Below the pieces are notes generated by a model that saw nothing but the letters and a program-made list of their open reading frames with translations, ran no database searches and had not been told where the DNA came from. 44,684 nucleotides of DNA from a virus, in the IMG/VR virus record IMGVR_UViG_3300019776_000836, positions 1 through 44,684 of that record. One strand, 5' to 3'. This document shows, in pieces, positions 39,459-44,684 of this stretch (the first letter of the stretch is position 1; each line of letters starts with the position of its first letter). The position numbers and the translations under genes were made by a program.

Positions 39459-39689
39459 CTACTCCGCCGCCGGCAGGGCCGCGATGCCGACCGCAGGCGC
39501 CGGGTCCGGCATGAAATCGGCGGCGGTCACCTTGTTCCCGGTCTCGGCAGCGACGCGCGAGATCATTGGCCAAGACGGACGCATTGCGCCGCTGCACCAC
39601 TTACTGACGGTGACCGAATGAACGCCGAGCCTTTGCGCGAACGCCTCTCGGGTGAGCTTCTGGGCGGCGAGGTAATCGGCGAGCTTCAT
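39459..39689 (-). CDS. Cro-like repressor
   Basis: This 76-residue protein has a compact HTH at residues 12-32 (LTREAFAQRLGVHSVTVSKWCSGAMRP) and a short C-terminal extension. It is divergent from the Xre repressor and first in the lytic operon, which defines a Cro role. The proposed promoter places transcription start only about three bases before the ATG, so translation may be leaderless; no Shine-Dalgarno is present. The operator palindromes O1 and O2 lie in its promoter. Confidence 0.75.
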   Translation of the reverse strand: MKLADYLAAQKLTREAFAQRLGVHSVTVSKWCSGAMRPSWPMISRVAAETGNKVTAADFMPDPAPAVGIAALPAAE

Positions 39690-39698
39690 GGTAAGCCG

Positions 39699-39728
39699 AC
39701 GTTAGCGGTATTCGCTAATTCACGTCAA
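39699..39728 (-). promoter_or_regulatory. Leftward early promoter, covered by operators O1 and O2
   Basis: On the minus strand a TTGACG -35 (39728-39723, five of six matches) and a TAACGT -10 (39704-39699) lie 18 bp apart and face the Cro-like gene. O1 covers the -10 and O2 overlaps the -35, so the repressor would block it. Confidence 0.55.
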
Positions 39729-39742
39729 GCGTCATTCGCTAA
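39702..39742. promoter_or_regulatory. Operator pair O1 and O2 (TTAGCG-N5-CGCTAA)
   Basis: O1 at 39702-39718 is a perfect TTAGCG / CGCTAA palindrome with five bases between. O2 at 39726-39742 has CAAGCG and CGCTAA, so its left half is degenerate. Centres are 24 bp apart, just over two helical turns, permitting cooperative contact between repressor dimers. The same motif recurs after the repressor gene. Confidence 0.75.
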
Positions 39743-39785
39743 TGTCGTGATCACACATGAGCCGGCTTTAGGTCATCTTCGGCGA

Positions 39786-40163
39786 ATGCCGAAACAGCGC
39801 CGCCGCCCCGGTCACCGCATGCAACACCTTCGCGCCTGGCGAGAAAGTCTCGGGTTGTCACGGCAGAACGTCGTCGATAAGATGGGATTACTTTCTCCCG
39901 CCGCCGAAGGCATGGACCAAGCTACGCTGGCGAAGTGGGAGAGCGGAGAGAGCCGCGTGACCACAGAAGACCTCGAACTGCTTGCGCAGGTGTACGGCGT
40001 TCGCACCGATAGGTTGTTTTTCCAGCCCGGCGACAAGGAGACGCCAAAGCTGCTTGAGGCAGCGCACGAAATCATCGTCGGGCGAGACCCCGAAGCGGTC
40101 CGCGCATGGCTTAACAGCGGAGCGTTTTTGCCGCCGGCGCCTGAAAAACCGAAAAGCGACTAG
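39786..40163 (+). CDS. Xre-family phage repressor (CI-type, no peptidase domain)
   Basis: The ATG at 39786 gives 125 residues; one at 39819 is possible, and neither has a strong ribosome-binding site. The HTH domain occupies about 12-75 (LRAWRESLGLSRQNVVDKMGLLS; DQATLAKWESGESRVTTEDLELLAQVYGV), and a short helical tail follows. There is no S24/LexA-type cleavage domain, so RecA-stimulated self-cleavage is not expected. Palindromic operator pairs lie on both sides of the gene, controlling the divergent lytic promoter and the downstream rightward promoter. It is the best candidate for the immunity protein. Confidence 0.8.
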   Translation: MPKQRRRPGHRMQHLRAWRESLGLSRQNVVDKMGLLSPAAEGMDQATLAKWESGESRVTTEDLELLAQVYGVRTDRLFFQPGDKETPKLLEAAHEIIVGRDPEAVRAWLNSGAFLPPAPEKPKSD

Positions 40164-40199
40164 CGATATCCGCTAGACACGGTTAGCGACTACCGCTAG
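40160..40199. promoter_or_regulatory. Operator pair O3 and O4 (YTAGCG-N5-CGCTAG)
   Basis: O3 at 40160-40176 is CTAGCG / CGCTAG, a perfect palindrome that overlaps the repressor's stop codon. O4 at 40183-40199 is TTAGCG / CGCTAG. Centres are 23 bp apart, as in the O1-O2 pair. Both cover the rightward early promoter. Confidence 0.78.
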
Positions 40200-40202
40200 G
40201 GT
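40174..40202 (+). promoter_or_regulatory. Rightward early promoter within O3 and O4
   Basis: TAGACA at 40174-40179 (five of six -35 matches) and TAGGGT at 40197-40202 lie 17 bp apart. Transcription would begin near 40209. The strong ribosome-binding site GAGAGGGAG (40212-40220) precedes the ATG at 40227. Operator overlap predicts repression in the lysogen. Confidence 0.55.
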
Positions 40203-40226
40203 TTTCCCGCTGAGAGGGAGAACCCG

Positions 40227-40805
40227 ATGCCCGAAGCCCATCCCACACCCGCCGCTGAGGCGGCAAAAAGCCCGGCGCCGCCGGCGAACCCAGCCCTGTT
40301 GTTCGCCGTGCAGCACAACGCCCTGCACCTGATGGGCCAGCTGAACGCCGCGCATGCGGACGTGCAGAACATGGCCGAATGGGACGAAGTCGCGAATGCC
40401 GCCGGCCGGCTGGCGCGGCTGGCGCGGCAGGTGGAAGACGCGGCCTGGACGCTGGCGGCGAAGGATGGCGCGCCGGCCCCTGCCAGCAGCCCGGCGCCGA
40501 CCGCCGCCGAAGCCATGGCCGCGTTCTGCGGCATGAACTTCGCCGAGACCGACCCGCAGCAGCTGCAGCAGACGGTGGCCGCGCTGGCCGCCGATGTGCA
40601 GACGCTTCGGCAGGCGCTGATCGCGGCGCGCATCTTCGGCGTGCCGGGGATGGTGCTGGAAAGCGCCCCCAGCTGCGCGGCGGCGCGGGCGGCGCTGGGC
40701 AGCTGGATTGATGCAGGCGCGATCGGCGCGCCGGCGCTGAGCCCCTGGGCGCGCGGCCTGATGCTGCGCGCCGCCGGCCGCGCGGTGATGGGGCCGGCGG
40801 CATGA
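40227..40805 (+). CDS. Hypothetical protein, first gene of the rightward operon
   Basis: This 192-residue protein opens with a Pro/Ala-rich stretch (1-25). Helices follow (LLFAVQHNALHLMGQLNAAHADVQNMAEWDEVANAAGRLARLARQVEDAA at about 25-74), then a spacer and a Gln/Ala-rich coiled region (QQLQQTVAALAADVQTLRQALIAARI). No family is recognised. It has the best ribosome-binding site of the operon, so should be made early and strongly. It overlaps the next gene by four bases. Confidence 0.65.
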   Translation: MPEAHPTPAAEAAKSPAPPANPALLFAVQHNALHLMGQLNAAHADVQNMAEWDEVANAAGRLARLARQVEDAAWTLAAKDGAPAPASSPAPTAAEAMAAFCGMNFAETDPQQLQQTVAALAADVQTLRQALIAARIFGVPGMVLESAPSCAAARAALGSWIDAGAIGAPALSPWARGLMLRAAGRAVMGPAA

Positions 40806-41110
40806 TCGCGCCCCACCCCGAAGCCATGGCCCTGTTGCGGCGGGCCGCAGAGCGCGGCGCGGCCGCCGTGCTGCGCCGGCAGCTGGAAGCCGAACGCTGG
40901 GCGGCGCGGCGCGTCACCTATACCCAGGCCGCCCAGGCCCTGCGGCCGGACTGCCCGCTGGCGCGCCGGGCCACGCACCTGGCCGCCATGGCCGCCTGGC
41001 GCAGCGCCGCATGGACGGCGCTGGCGGCCGGGGAAGCCGGGCTGGCGTGGCGGTCCCGCGCCATGGCGGTGCCGCACGCGGTGGCGGCGCTGGCGGAGCC
41101 GCGGGCATGA
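40802..41110 (+). CDS. Hypothetical basic helical protein
   Basis: This 102-residue protein is rich in Arg and Ala (LLRRAAERGAAAVLRRQLEAERWAARRVTYTQAAQAL), with a middle CPLARRATHLAAMAAWRSAAW. A DNA- or RNA-binding helical protein is possible from charge alone. It overlaps neighbours on both sides by four bases, so translation is coupled. The family is unknown. Confidence 0.55.
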   Translation: MIAPHPEAMALLRRAAERGAAAVLRRQLEAERWAARRVTYTQAAQALRPDCPLARRATHLAAMAAWRSAAWTALAAGEAGLAWRSRAMAVPHAVAALAEPRA

Positions 41111-41202
41111 CCGGGCGGCCCGTCCTGGGCCTGGCCTGCGCCATCGCGGCCTGGCTGCTGGTGATTGCCAGCATGGCCCTGGTGGAAGGGCTGACGCGAT
41201 GA
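41107..41202 (+). CDS. 31-residue single-span membrane peptide
   Basis: Between coupled genes lies an ORF whose product has a basic start (MTGRP), one membrane span (VLGLACAIAAWLLVIASMALV) and a short charged end. Start and stop overlap its neighbours by four bases each (ATGA). Coupling on both sides supports real translation. Early phage membrane peptides of this type often block superinfection or alter host membrane proteins. Confidence 0.55.
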   Translation: MTGRPVLGLACAIAAWLLVIASMALVEGLTR

Positions 41203-41453
41203 CCCAGCACGTCATCGGGCTGATGACCCTGCTGGAAGCCTACCAGCAGCGCGCCCTGAAACTGGCGGCCGGCAGCAGGTTCGGTTCCGACATCCTGCTG
41301 CTGTTCGCCGATGCGCTGACGCTTCGCGCCGACGACGCGGAAGCAAGCTGGGATTCCCTGGTGGCCAGCGCCTTCCGCGACTGCGCCAACACCCTGCGGG
41401 ATGAAGCCCGCGCATTCACCGGCGCCGCAGCGCGCACGGGCACGGAGGCATAG
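41199..41453 (+). CDS. Hypothetical helical protein
   Basis: This 84-residue protein is helical and mildly acidic (VIGLMTLLEAYQQRALKLAAGSRFGSDILLLFADALTLRADD). No motif is recognised. It overlaps the preceding membrane peptide by four bases and abuts the next gene. Confidence 0.55.
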   Translation: MTQHVIGLMTLLEAYQQRALKLAAGSRFGSDILLLFADALTLRADDAEASWDSLVASAFRDCANTLRDEARAFTGAAARTGTEA

Positions 41454-42137
41454 ATGGCTGGATTCGTGACGGTGGCCACGGAAGACGTGGTGCACATGGC
41501 GGAAACCATGCGCCAGACGCACGGCACCGCGGCAGCGCTGCAGATGGTGCTGGGGCTGCTGCGCATGGGCGACGTCAGCGCCGCAGAGGCAGCGCTGGCG
41601 CTGGAGGAAGAGGCGGCGCCGGAGGACGACGGCGCCGAGGCTTCGGAGCACAATGCCGAGGCTGAGGCCGAGCTCGAGGCGGAGCCTGAGGCAGAGCCCG
41701 AGGCCGCCGAGGAGCCGGCCGAGGTGCCACCCGCCGCCGAAGCCGCCGAGCCGGCCGGGAAGCGGCCGCGCACTTGGTGCCTGCCGCGGCAGCAGAGCGG
41801 GCTGTTCAGCGAGGAGCGCAACGCCTTGCTGCGGCGGCTGTGGCAGCAGCCGGGGCTGAGGATCCGGGACATCCTGCTGGCGCTGAACGAGCTGCCGGGG
41901 ACGGCGATACTGCACGATGCCCGGGTTTACGCCCAGGCGAAGCTGCTGGACCTGGGCGTGCGGAACACGAAACCGGCGCCGGCTTCGGCGGACGAGACGA
42001 AGGCCGAAGACCTGCGCGAGGCCGAGGAAATGATCCGCCGCGGCGATGGCGCGCGGGCGGTGGCTGAATACTTCGGCTGGCCGCTGGCCGAGGCGCAGGA
42101 TCTGGCGAAGCGGGTGCGGGCGGAGGGCGGCGCATGA
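41454..42137 (+). CDS. Acidic-linker protein with HTH-like C-terminal region
   Basis: This 227-residue protein has a helical N-terminus (1-50), then a very acidic tract at about 50-100 with repeated EAEPEAE-type units. A basic hinge (KRPRTW) comes next, then two HTH-like parts: FSEERNALLRRLWQQPGLRIRDILLALNELPG near 118-149, and AEEMIRRGDGARAVAEYFGWPLAEAQDLAKRV near 190-221. The acidic tract could mimic DNA or separate two binding modules. A regulatory or anti-restriction role is possible; the family is unknown. Confidence 0.6.
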   Translation: MAGFVTVATEDVVHMAETMRQTHGTAAALQMVLGLLRMGDVSAAEAALALEEEAAPEDDGAEASEHNAEAEAELEAEPEAEPEAAEEPAEVPPAAEAAEPAGKRPRTWCLPRQQSGLFSEERNALLRRLWQQPGLRIRDILLALNELPGTAILHDARVYAQAKLLDLGVRNTKPAPASADETKAEDLREAEEMIRRGDGARAVAEYFGWPLAEAQDLAKRVRAEGGA

Positions 42138-42307
42138 AGAGCAGGCGAACCGTGGATCTAATGCAGGCATCGGCGCTGCTGGCCGCCGTCTGCACGCTGC
42201 TGGAAAAGCACGCGATTGACGTTCGAGTGGCCGATGCGCTGCGCAACACCCGCGACCAGCAGGCCGCCATCGATGCCGTGCTGCGGGGAGAGGAAGAAGT
42301 GTTATGA
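42134..42307 (+). CDS. 57-residue hypothetical protein
   Basis: This small ORF starts at ATG 42134 with a four-base overlap and ends with one on the next gene. The product is helical (DLMQASALLAAVCTLLEKHAIDVRVADALRNTRDQQAAIDAVLRG) and acidic at the end. Its coupling supports expression; no family is recognised. Confidence 0.5.
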   Translation: MKSRRTVDLMQASALLAAVCTLLEKHAIDVRVADALRNTRDQQAAIDAVLRGEEEVL

Positions 42308-42549
42308 GCAGCGATCCGCTACTGACCGCAAGACAAGCTGCGCCCGTGGTCGGCCTGTCTGTCGCGGCCTTCTACAAGAATGTGAAGAGCGGCCGGTTGC
42401 CGTGGCCGCTCTATCCGGCGCCGCGAGCGGCGCGGTGGCGGCTATCCGAACTCAATGCAGCCATCGAAGCGACGCGCGCTTCGCCGTCTGAAGCACAAGC
42501 TGGACGACGCGCTGCGGCAGAGCGCGTTCGAAAAGCGGAGTCCACATGA
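42304..42549 (+). CDS. AlpA/excisionase-type HTH protein upstream of methyltransferase
   Basis: This 81-residue protein has a MerR/AlpA-like HTH at about residues 7-50 (LTARQAAPVVGLSVAAFYKNVKSGRLPWPL; RWRLSELNAAIEA) and a basic tail. Such proteins bind DNA as regulators or recombination directionality factors. It is coupled to the methyltransferase by a four-base overlap, so it may control it or the operon. A second protein of this fold precedes int. Confidence 0.7.
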   Translation: MSSDPLLTARQAAPVVGLSVAAFYKNVKSGRLPWPLYPAPRAARWRLSELNAAIEATRASPSEAQAGRRAAAERVRKAEST

Positions 42550-43463
42550 AAGCCATCGACCTCTTCGCAGGCGCGGGCGGCTTCACCGAGGGCGCGCGGC
42601 AGGCCGGCGTCTCCGTCGTGTGGGCCGCGAACCACTGGCAGGCGGCGGTGGCAATCCACGCCGCCAACCACCCGGAGGCTGCGCACATCTGCCAGGACCT
42701 GCACCAGGCCGACTGGTCGCGGGTGCCGGCGCATGACGTGCTGATGGCCTCGCCCTGCTGCCAGGGCCACACCCTGGCGCGGGGCACGAACCGGCCGCAC
42801 CATGACGCCAGCCGCAGCACGGCGTGGGCCGTGGTCTCGGCTGCCGAGTTCCACCGGCCGGCCGTGGTGGTGGTGGAGAACGTGCCGGAGTTCCGGGGAT
42901 GGCTGCTGTTCCCCGCTTGGGCGGCGGCCATGCGGGCGCTGGGATACACGCTGGCGGAGCATGTGCTGGATGCCGCGGACCGCGGCGTGCCGCAGCACCG
43001 GGAACGGCTGGTGATCGTGGCGACCCGCAGCCGCGCGCCGCTGCAGCTGACCCTGCCGCGTCGGCGGCGGGTGCCCATCGCGCGGGTGCTGCGCTGGGAT
43101 GCGGGCGCTTGGTCGCCGGTGGAGCGCCCCGGGCGCGCGCCGGCCACTCTGGCGAGGATTGAGAGCGGGCGGGCCCGGTTCGGCCGGCGGTTCGTCATTC
43201 CGTACTACGGCAGCGGCAGCGGTCTGACCGGCCGCAGCCTGGACCGGCCGATCGGCACGATCACCACGATAGCCCGCTGGGCTGTGGTGGACGGAGACCG
43301 GATGCGGATGCTGACGGTGGACGAGACGCGCGCCGCGATGGGTTTCCCCGAGGGCTATCACCTGCCGCGCCAGCAGCGCGCGGCGATCCAGATGCTGGGC
43401 AACGCGGTGCCGCCGCCGCTGGCCAGGGACGTGCTGGCGGCGAAGGAGACGGGCAATGAGTGA
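42546..43463 (+). CDS. DNA (cytosine-5) methyltransferase, orphan
   Basis: This 305-residue protein has C5-methyltransferase motifs: I DLFAGAGGFTEG near 5-16, IV SPCCQG with catalytic Cys71, VI ENV at 111-113, VIII QHRERL at 150-155, and IX/X GNAVPPPLA near the end. The PCC in place of the usual PPCQ is unusual. The target-recognition region between about 175 and 235 is short. No restriction endonuclease lies nearby, so it probably protects phage DNA or marks host DNA. It follows an HTH gene by coupling. Confidence 0.9.
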   Translation: MKAIDLFAGAGGFTEGARQAGVSVVWAANHWQAAVAIHAANHPEAAHICQDLHQADWSRVPAHDVLMASPCCQGHTLARGTNRPHHDASRSTAWAVVSAAEFHRPAVVVVENVPEFRGWLLFPAWAAAMRALGYTLAEHVLDAADRGVPQHRERLVIVATRSRAPLQLTLPRRRRVPIARVLRWDAGAWSPVERPGRAPATLARIESGRARFGRRFVIPYYGSGSGLTGRSLDRPIGTITTIARWAVVDGDRMRMLTVDETRAAMGFPEGYHLPRQQRAAIQMLGNAVPPPLARDVLAAKETGNE

Positions 43464-43791
43464 TCTTACAAGCGAGACGCTGATTAAAGCGGTGGCGCGG
43501 GCGATAGACCCCGAAGCGTTCAAGCCGCTGCCGCGAAACGCAGACGATGAACGCGATGAAGTGCGCTGTCAGATACTTGAGGCGGCCATGCAAGGCCCCG
43601 CGCGACACAAAGCCCACTCTGTGCTTGCCGCCATCGTGCAGGCAGCGGGGCTTGAGCCAGAGACGCTGCTGGACGCAGCTCTCATCTTGAGGCCTCTTCA
43701 AACCCCAGACGAAGATACGCCACTTGAGCAAGGCTGCCGCCGCGCATGTGCGCTCCTTCGCGCGCTGGCGAAGGAGCCGGGCAATGAGTGA
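43443..43791 (+). repeat. Duplicated gene-boundary sequence (21 bp, 20 identical)
   Basis: The boundaries at 43443-43463 and 43771-43791 share AAGGAG, one variable base, then CGGGCAATGAGTGA. Each provides a ribosome-binding site, an overlapping stop-start and the first residues (MS) of the next gene. This is the same phenomenon as the repeat at 391 and 611, with a different sequence. Confidence 0.8.
43456..43791 (+). CDS. Hypothetical helical protein
   Basis: This 111-residue protein starts MSDLTSETLIKAVARAIDP and continues helical (EVRCQILEAAMQGPARHKAHSVLAAIVQAAGLEPETLLDAALIL). The end, LAKEPGNE, closely repeats the methyltransferase's AAKETGNE because the gene boundary is duplicated. No family is recognised. 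It overlaps both neighbours by eight bases. Confidence 0.6.
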   Translation: MSDLTSETLIKAVARAIDPEAFKPLPRNADDERDEVRCQILEAAMQGPARHKAHSVLAAIVQAAGLEPETLLDAALILRPLQTPDEDTPLEQGCRRACALLRALAKEPGNE

Positions 43792-43996
43792 GCGCGTCGA
43801 GACTATCCCTGACGTGTACGACGAGCGCGGCACCATTAGCCGCGCCGCGTGGAACATGCTTCGGCGAAAAGTGCTGCCCCCGACAGGAGCCCGGCTGGCT
43901 TTTCTGCCGCCGCCCGCGAAGCCCCGCAACCCAAACCGCGCCGCACAGGCAGCGCAGCGCAAGGCGCGCAAGGTAAGGAGGAAGCACGATGGCTGA
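43784..43996 (+). CDS. Small basic hypothetical protein
   Basis: The start at 43784 gives 70 residues within the repeated boundary. The N-terminus (SERVETIPDVYDERGTISRAAWNML) is acidic, while the last half is strongly basic and Pro/Ala/Lys/Arg-rich (PAKPRNPNRAAQAAQRKARKVRRKHDG), so it may bind nucleic acid or be disordered. No family is recognised. It overlaps the next gene by eight bases. Confidence 0.55.
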   Translation: MSERVETIPDVYDERGTISRAAWNMLRRKVLPPTGARLAFLPPPAKPRNPNRAAQAAQRKARKVRRKHDG

Positions 43997-44360
43997 GCCG
44001 GATACCAGCGCGGAGGCGGTAAAGGTGGCGCTGCGGAATGTCTCCGCTTCTCCGACACTGCACGCATTTATCCGCGCCCTCGCCGCCGAGCGCGACGCCG
44101 CCATCGCCGAGCGTGACCGGCTGCGGGAGGCGGCAGCGTGGCAACCGATTGAGACTGCGCCGAAGGATGGGACGCGGGTGCTGGTTTACCCAGCGTGGCT
44201 TGGCGAAAATGGCATTCCGCAATCCGGCGATGCGCACTGGTCGTCGTTCAGGCGGAAGTCTGGAGGGCGATGGGAGTCTGGCGCTTTTCCAATCCAGTAT
44301 CAGCCTACTCACTGGCGCCCGCTCCCCCAGCCGCCCGCACAGGAGAACGGCGATGACTGA
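43989..44360 (+). CDS. DUF551-like protein
   Basis: This 123-residue protein has a good ribosome-binding site (AAGGAGGAAG). It carries a coiled N-terminus (LHAFIRALAAERDAAIAERDRLREAAA) and the DUF551 element WQPIETAPKDGTRVLVY near 51-67, with the closing YQPTHWRPLPQPP near 103-115. DUF551 is common in phages of Gram-negative bacteria, function unknown. It overlaps the next gene by eight bases. Confidence 0.75.
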   Translation: MAEPDTSAEAVKVALRNVSASPTLHAFIRALAAERDAAIAERDRLREAAAWQPIETAPKDGTRVLVYPAWLGENGIPQSGDAHWSSFRRKSGGRWESGAFPIQYQPTHWRPLPQPPAQENGDD

Positions 44361-44508
44361 CGCTCCGCAATTCATTCGGTGCTCGATTTGCAAAGGCAAG
44401 GGCGGCTGGCCGGGAGGGCCTGGTCAGGGCTGGCTTACCTGTCAGCGGTGCGGCGGCGTTGGCGCAACGGTAAATCAGCCGCCCGCAAAGGAGGCCCGCA
44501 ATGACTAA
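44353..44508 (+). CDS. 51-residue zinc-knuckle protein (DnaJ-like CxxC pairs)
   Basis: The start at 44353 follows CAGGAGAACGGCG. The product has CSICKGKGGWPGGPGQG followed by CQRCGGVG, two CxxCxxxG-type knuckles as in the DnaJ zinc-binding region, and a short tail. Phage proteins of this kind may bind nucleic acid or act as chaperone-like adaptors. The fold is convincing; function is unknown. It overlaps the next gene by eight bases. Confidence 0.65.
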   Translation: MTDAPQFIRCSICKGKGGWPGGPGQGWLTCQRCGGVGATVNQPPAKEARND

Positions 44509-44684
44509 CCCCGCGATCCGCGCCGCGCTGCGAAAATCCGATGATGTTGTCGGCGACGAGCTTATTCGCCAGTACGGCAATTCGCGCTGGGAAACCGCGA
44601 AAGAAATTGTCGAAGAATTGGACGGCGCACGTGTTGCCGCCGCCGCTATCGCCGCGTTCCTGTACCACGTCGCAGACGTTCATG
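44501..44684 (+). CDS. Small hypothetical protein, cut at the window end
   Basis: The gene begins after a perfect AAAGGAGG ribosome-binding site and runs open to the window end (61 residues: TNPAIRAALRKSDDVVGDELIRQYGN, then a helical section). If the contig is circular, it continues at base 1 and stops at 50, giving 77 residues. No family is recognised. Confidence 0.6.
   Translation, partial: MTNPAIRAALRKSDDVVGDELIRQYGNSRWETAKEIVEELDGARVAAAAIAAFLYHVADVH

Noticed and set aside
72-44682. Possible 24-residue ORF starting at the last three bases and crossing to base 72
   Set aside because: It has no ribosome-binding site and competes with the better-supported frame that ends at base 50. The shorter ORF at 37 with a strong Shine-Dalgarno explains the region better. 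It also depends wholly on circularity.
1-44684. CRISPR array, tRNA or rRNA genes, insertion sequences
   Set aside because: No regularly spaced identical repeats, cloverleaf structures or transposase genes were seen. The repeats present are short iterons, operators or gene-boundary duplications.

Overview
This window looks like the complete genome of a temperate contractile-tailed phage (or its excised or circularly assembled prophage form) from a GC-rich alphaproteobacterium. The host reading is inference. It rests on the high GC content, a GapR/DUF2312 protein and a 3TM holin domain of the kind found in alphaproteobacterial gene-transfer agents; Acetobacteraceae (Roseomonas-like) is a guess. 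The two ends appear to join: a reading frame open at the right end (44501..44684) continues in frame to a stop at base 50. The integrase also lies directly beside the end of the late operon, which is the arrangement of an unintegrated circle.

The circle has two opposed transcription programmes diverging from an immunity region at about 39.7-40.2 kb. Leftward (minus strand): a Cro-like regulator, a second HTH protein, a small membrane protein, a GapR homologue, a 516-residue protein built of repeated helix-turn-helix units, a CHC2/TOPRIM primase, two small ORFs and a P-loop ATPase (39.7-33.4 kb). A 260-bp region of TCAAAC repeats follows. Then comes an approximately 31-kb late operon headed by a NusG-like antiterminator: a GPZ-like minor tail protein, lambda-type packaging and head genes (Nu1, A, W, B, S49 protease, scaffold-like, D, E, FII), a Mu-type contractile tail (terminator, sheath, tube, frameshifted chaperone, tape measure, gp43-gp48 baseplate), fibres, several unassigned tail-end proteins, a holin, a holin-endolysin fusion, a metallophosphoesterase and a zinc-ribbon protein. 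Rightward (plus strand): a small Xre repressor, then a tightly overlapping operon of unknown early proteins, an orphan C5 cytosine methyltransferase and small cassette-like ORFs. This operon runs across the contig ends into DUF4326, a Xis-like protein and a tyrosine integrase.

Control elements are visible. Four copies of a YTAGCG-N5-CGCTAR palindrome flank the repressor in two pairs, each overlapping a sigma70-like promoter. GCAAACC sites cluster around the integrase end and the presumed attP. A GGGTTTT slippery heptamer joins the two tail-chaperone frames. Very stable hairpins follow the capsid and decoration genes. The least familiar items are the multi-HTH replication-module protein with the nearby TCAAAC array, the holin-endolysin fusion, the tailspike-like gene set between portal and protease, and the repeated gene-boundary sequences joining small early ORFs.
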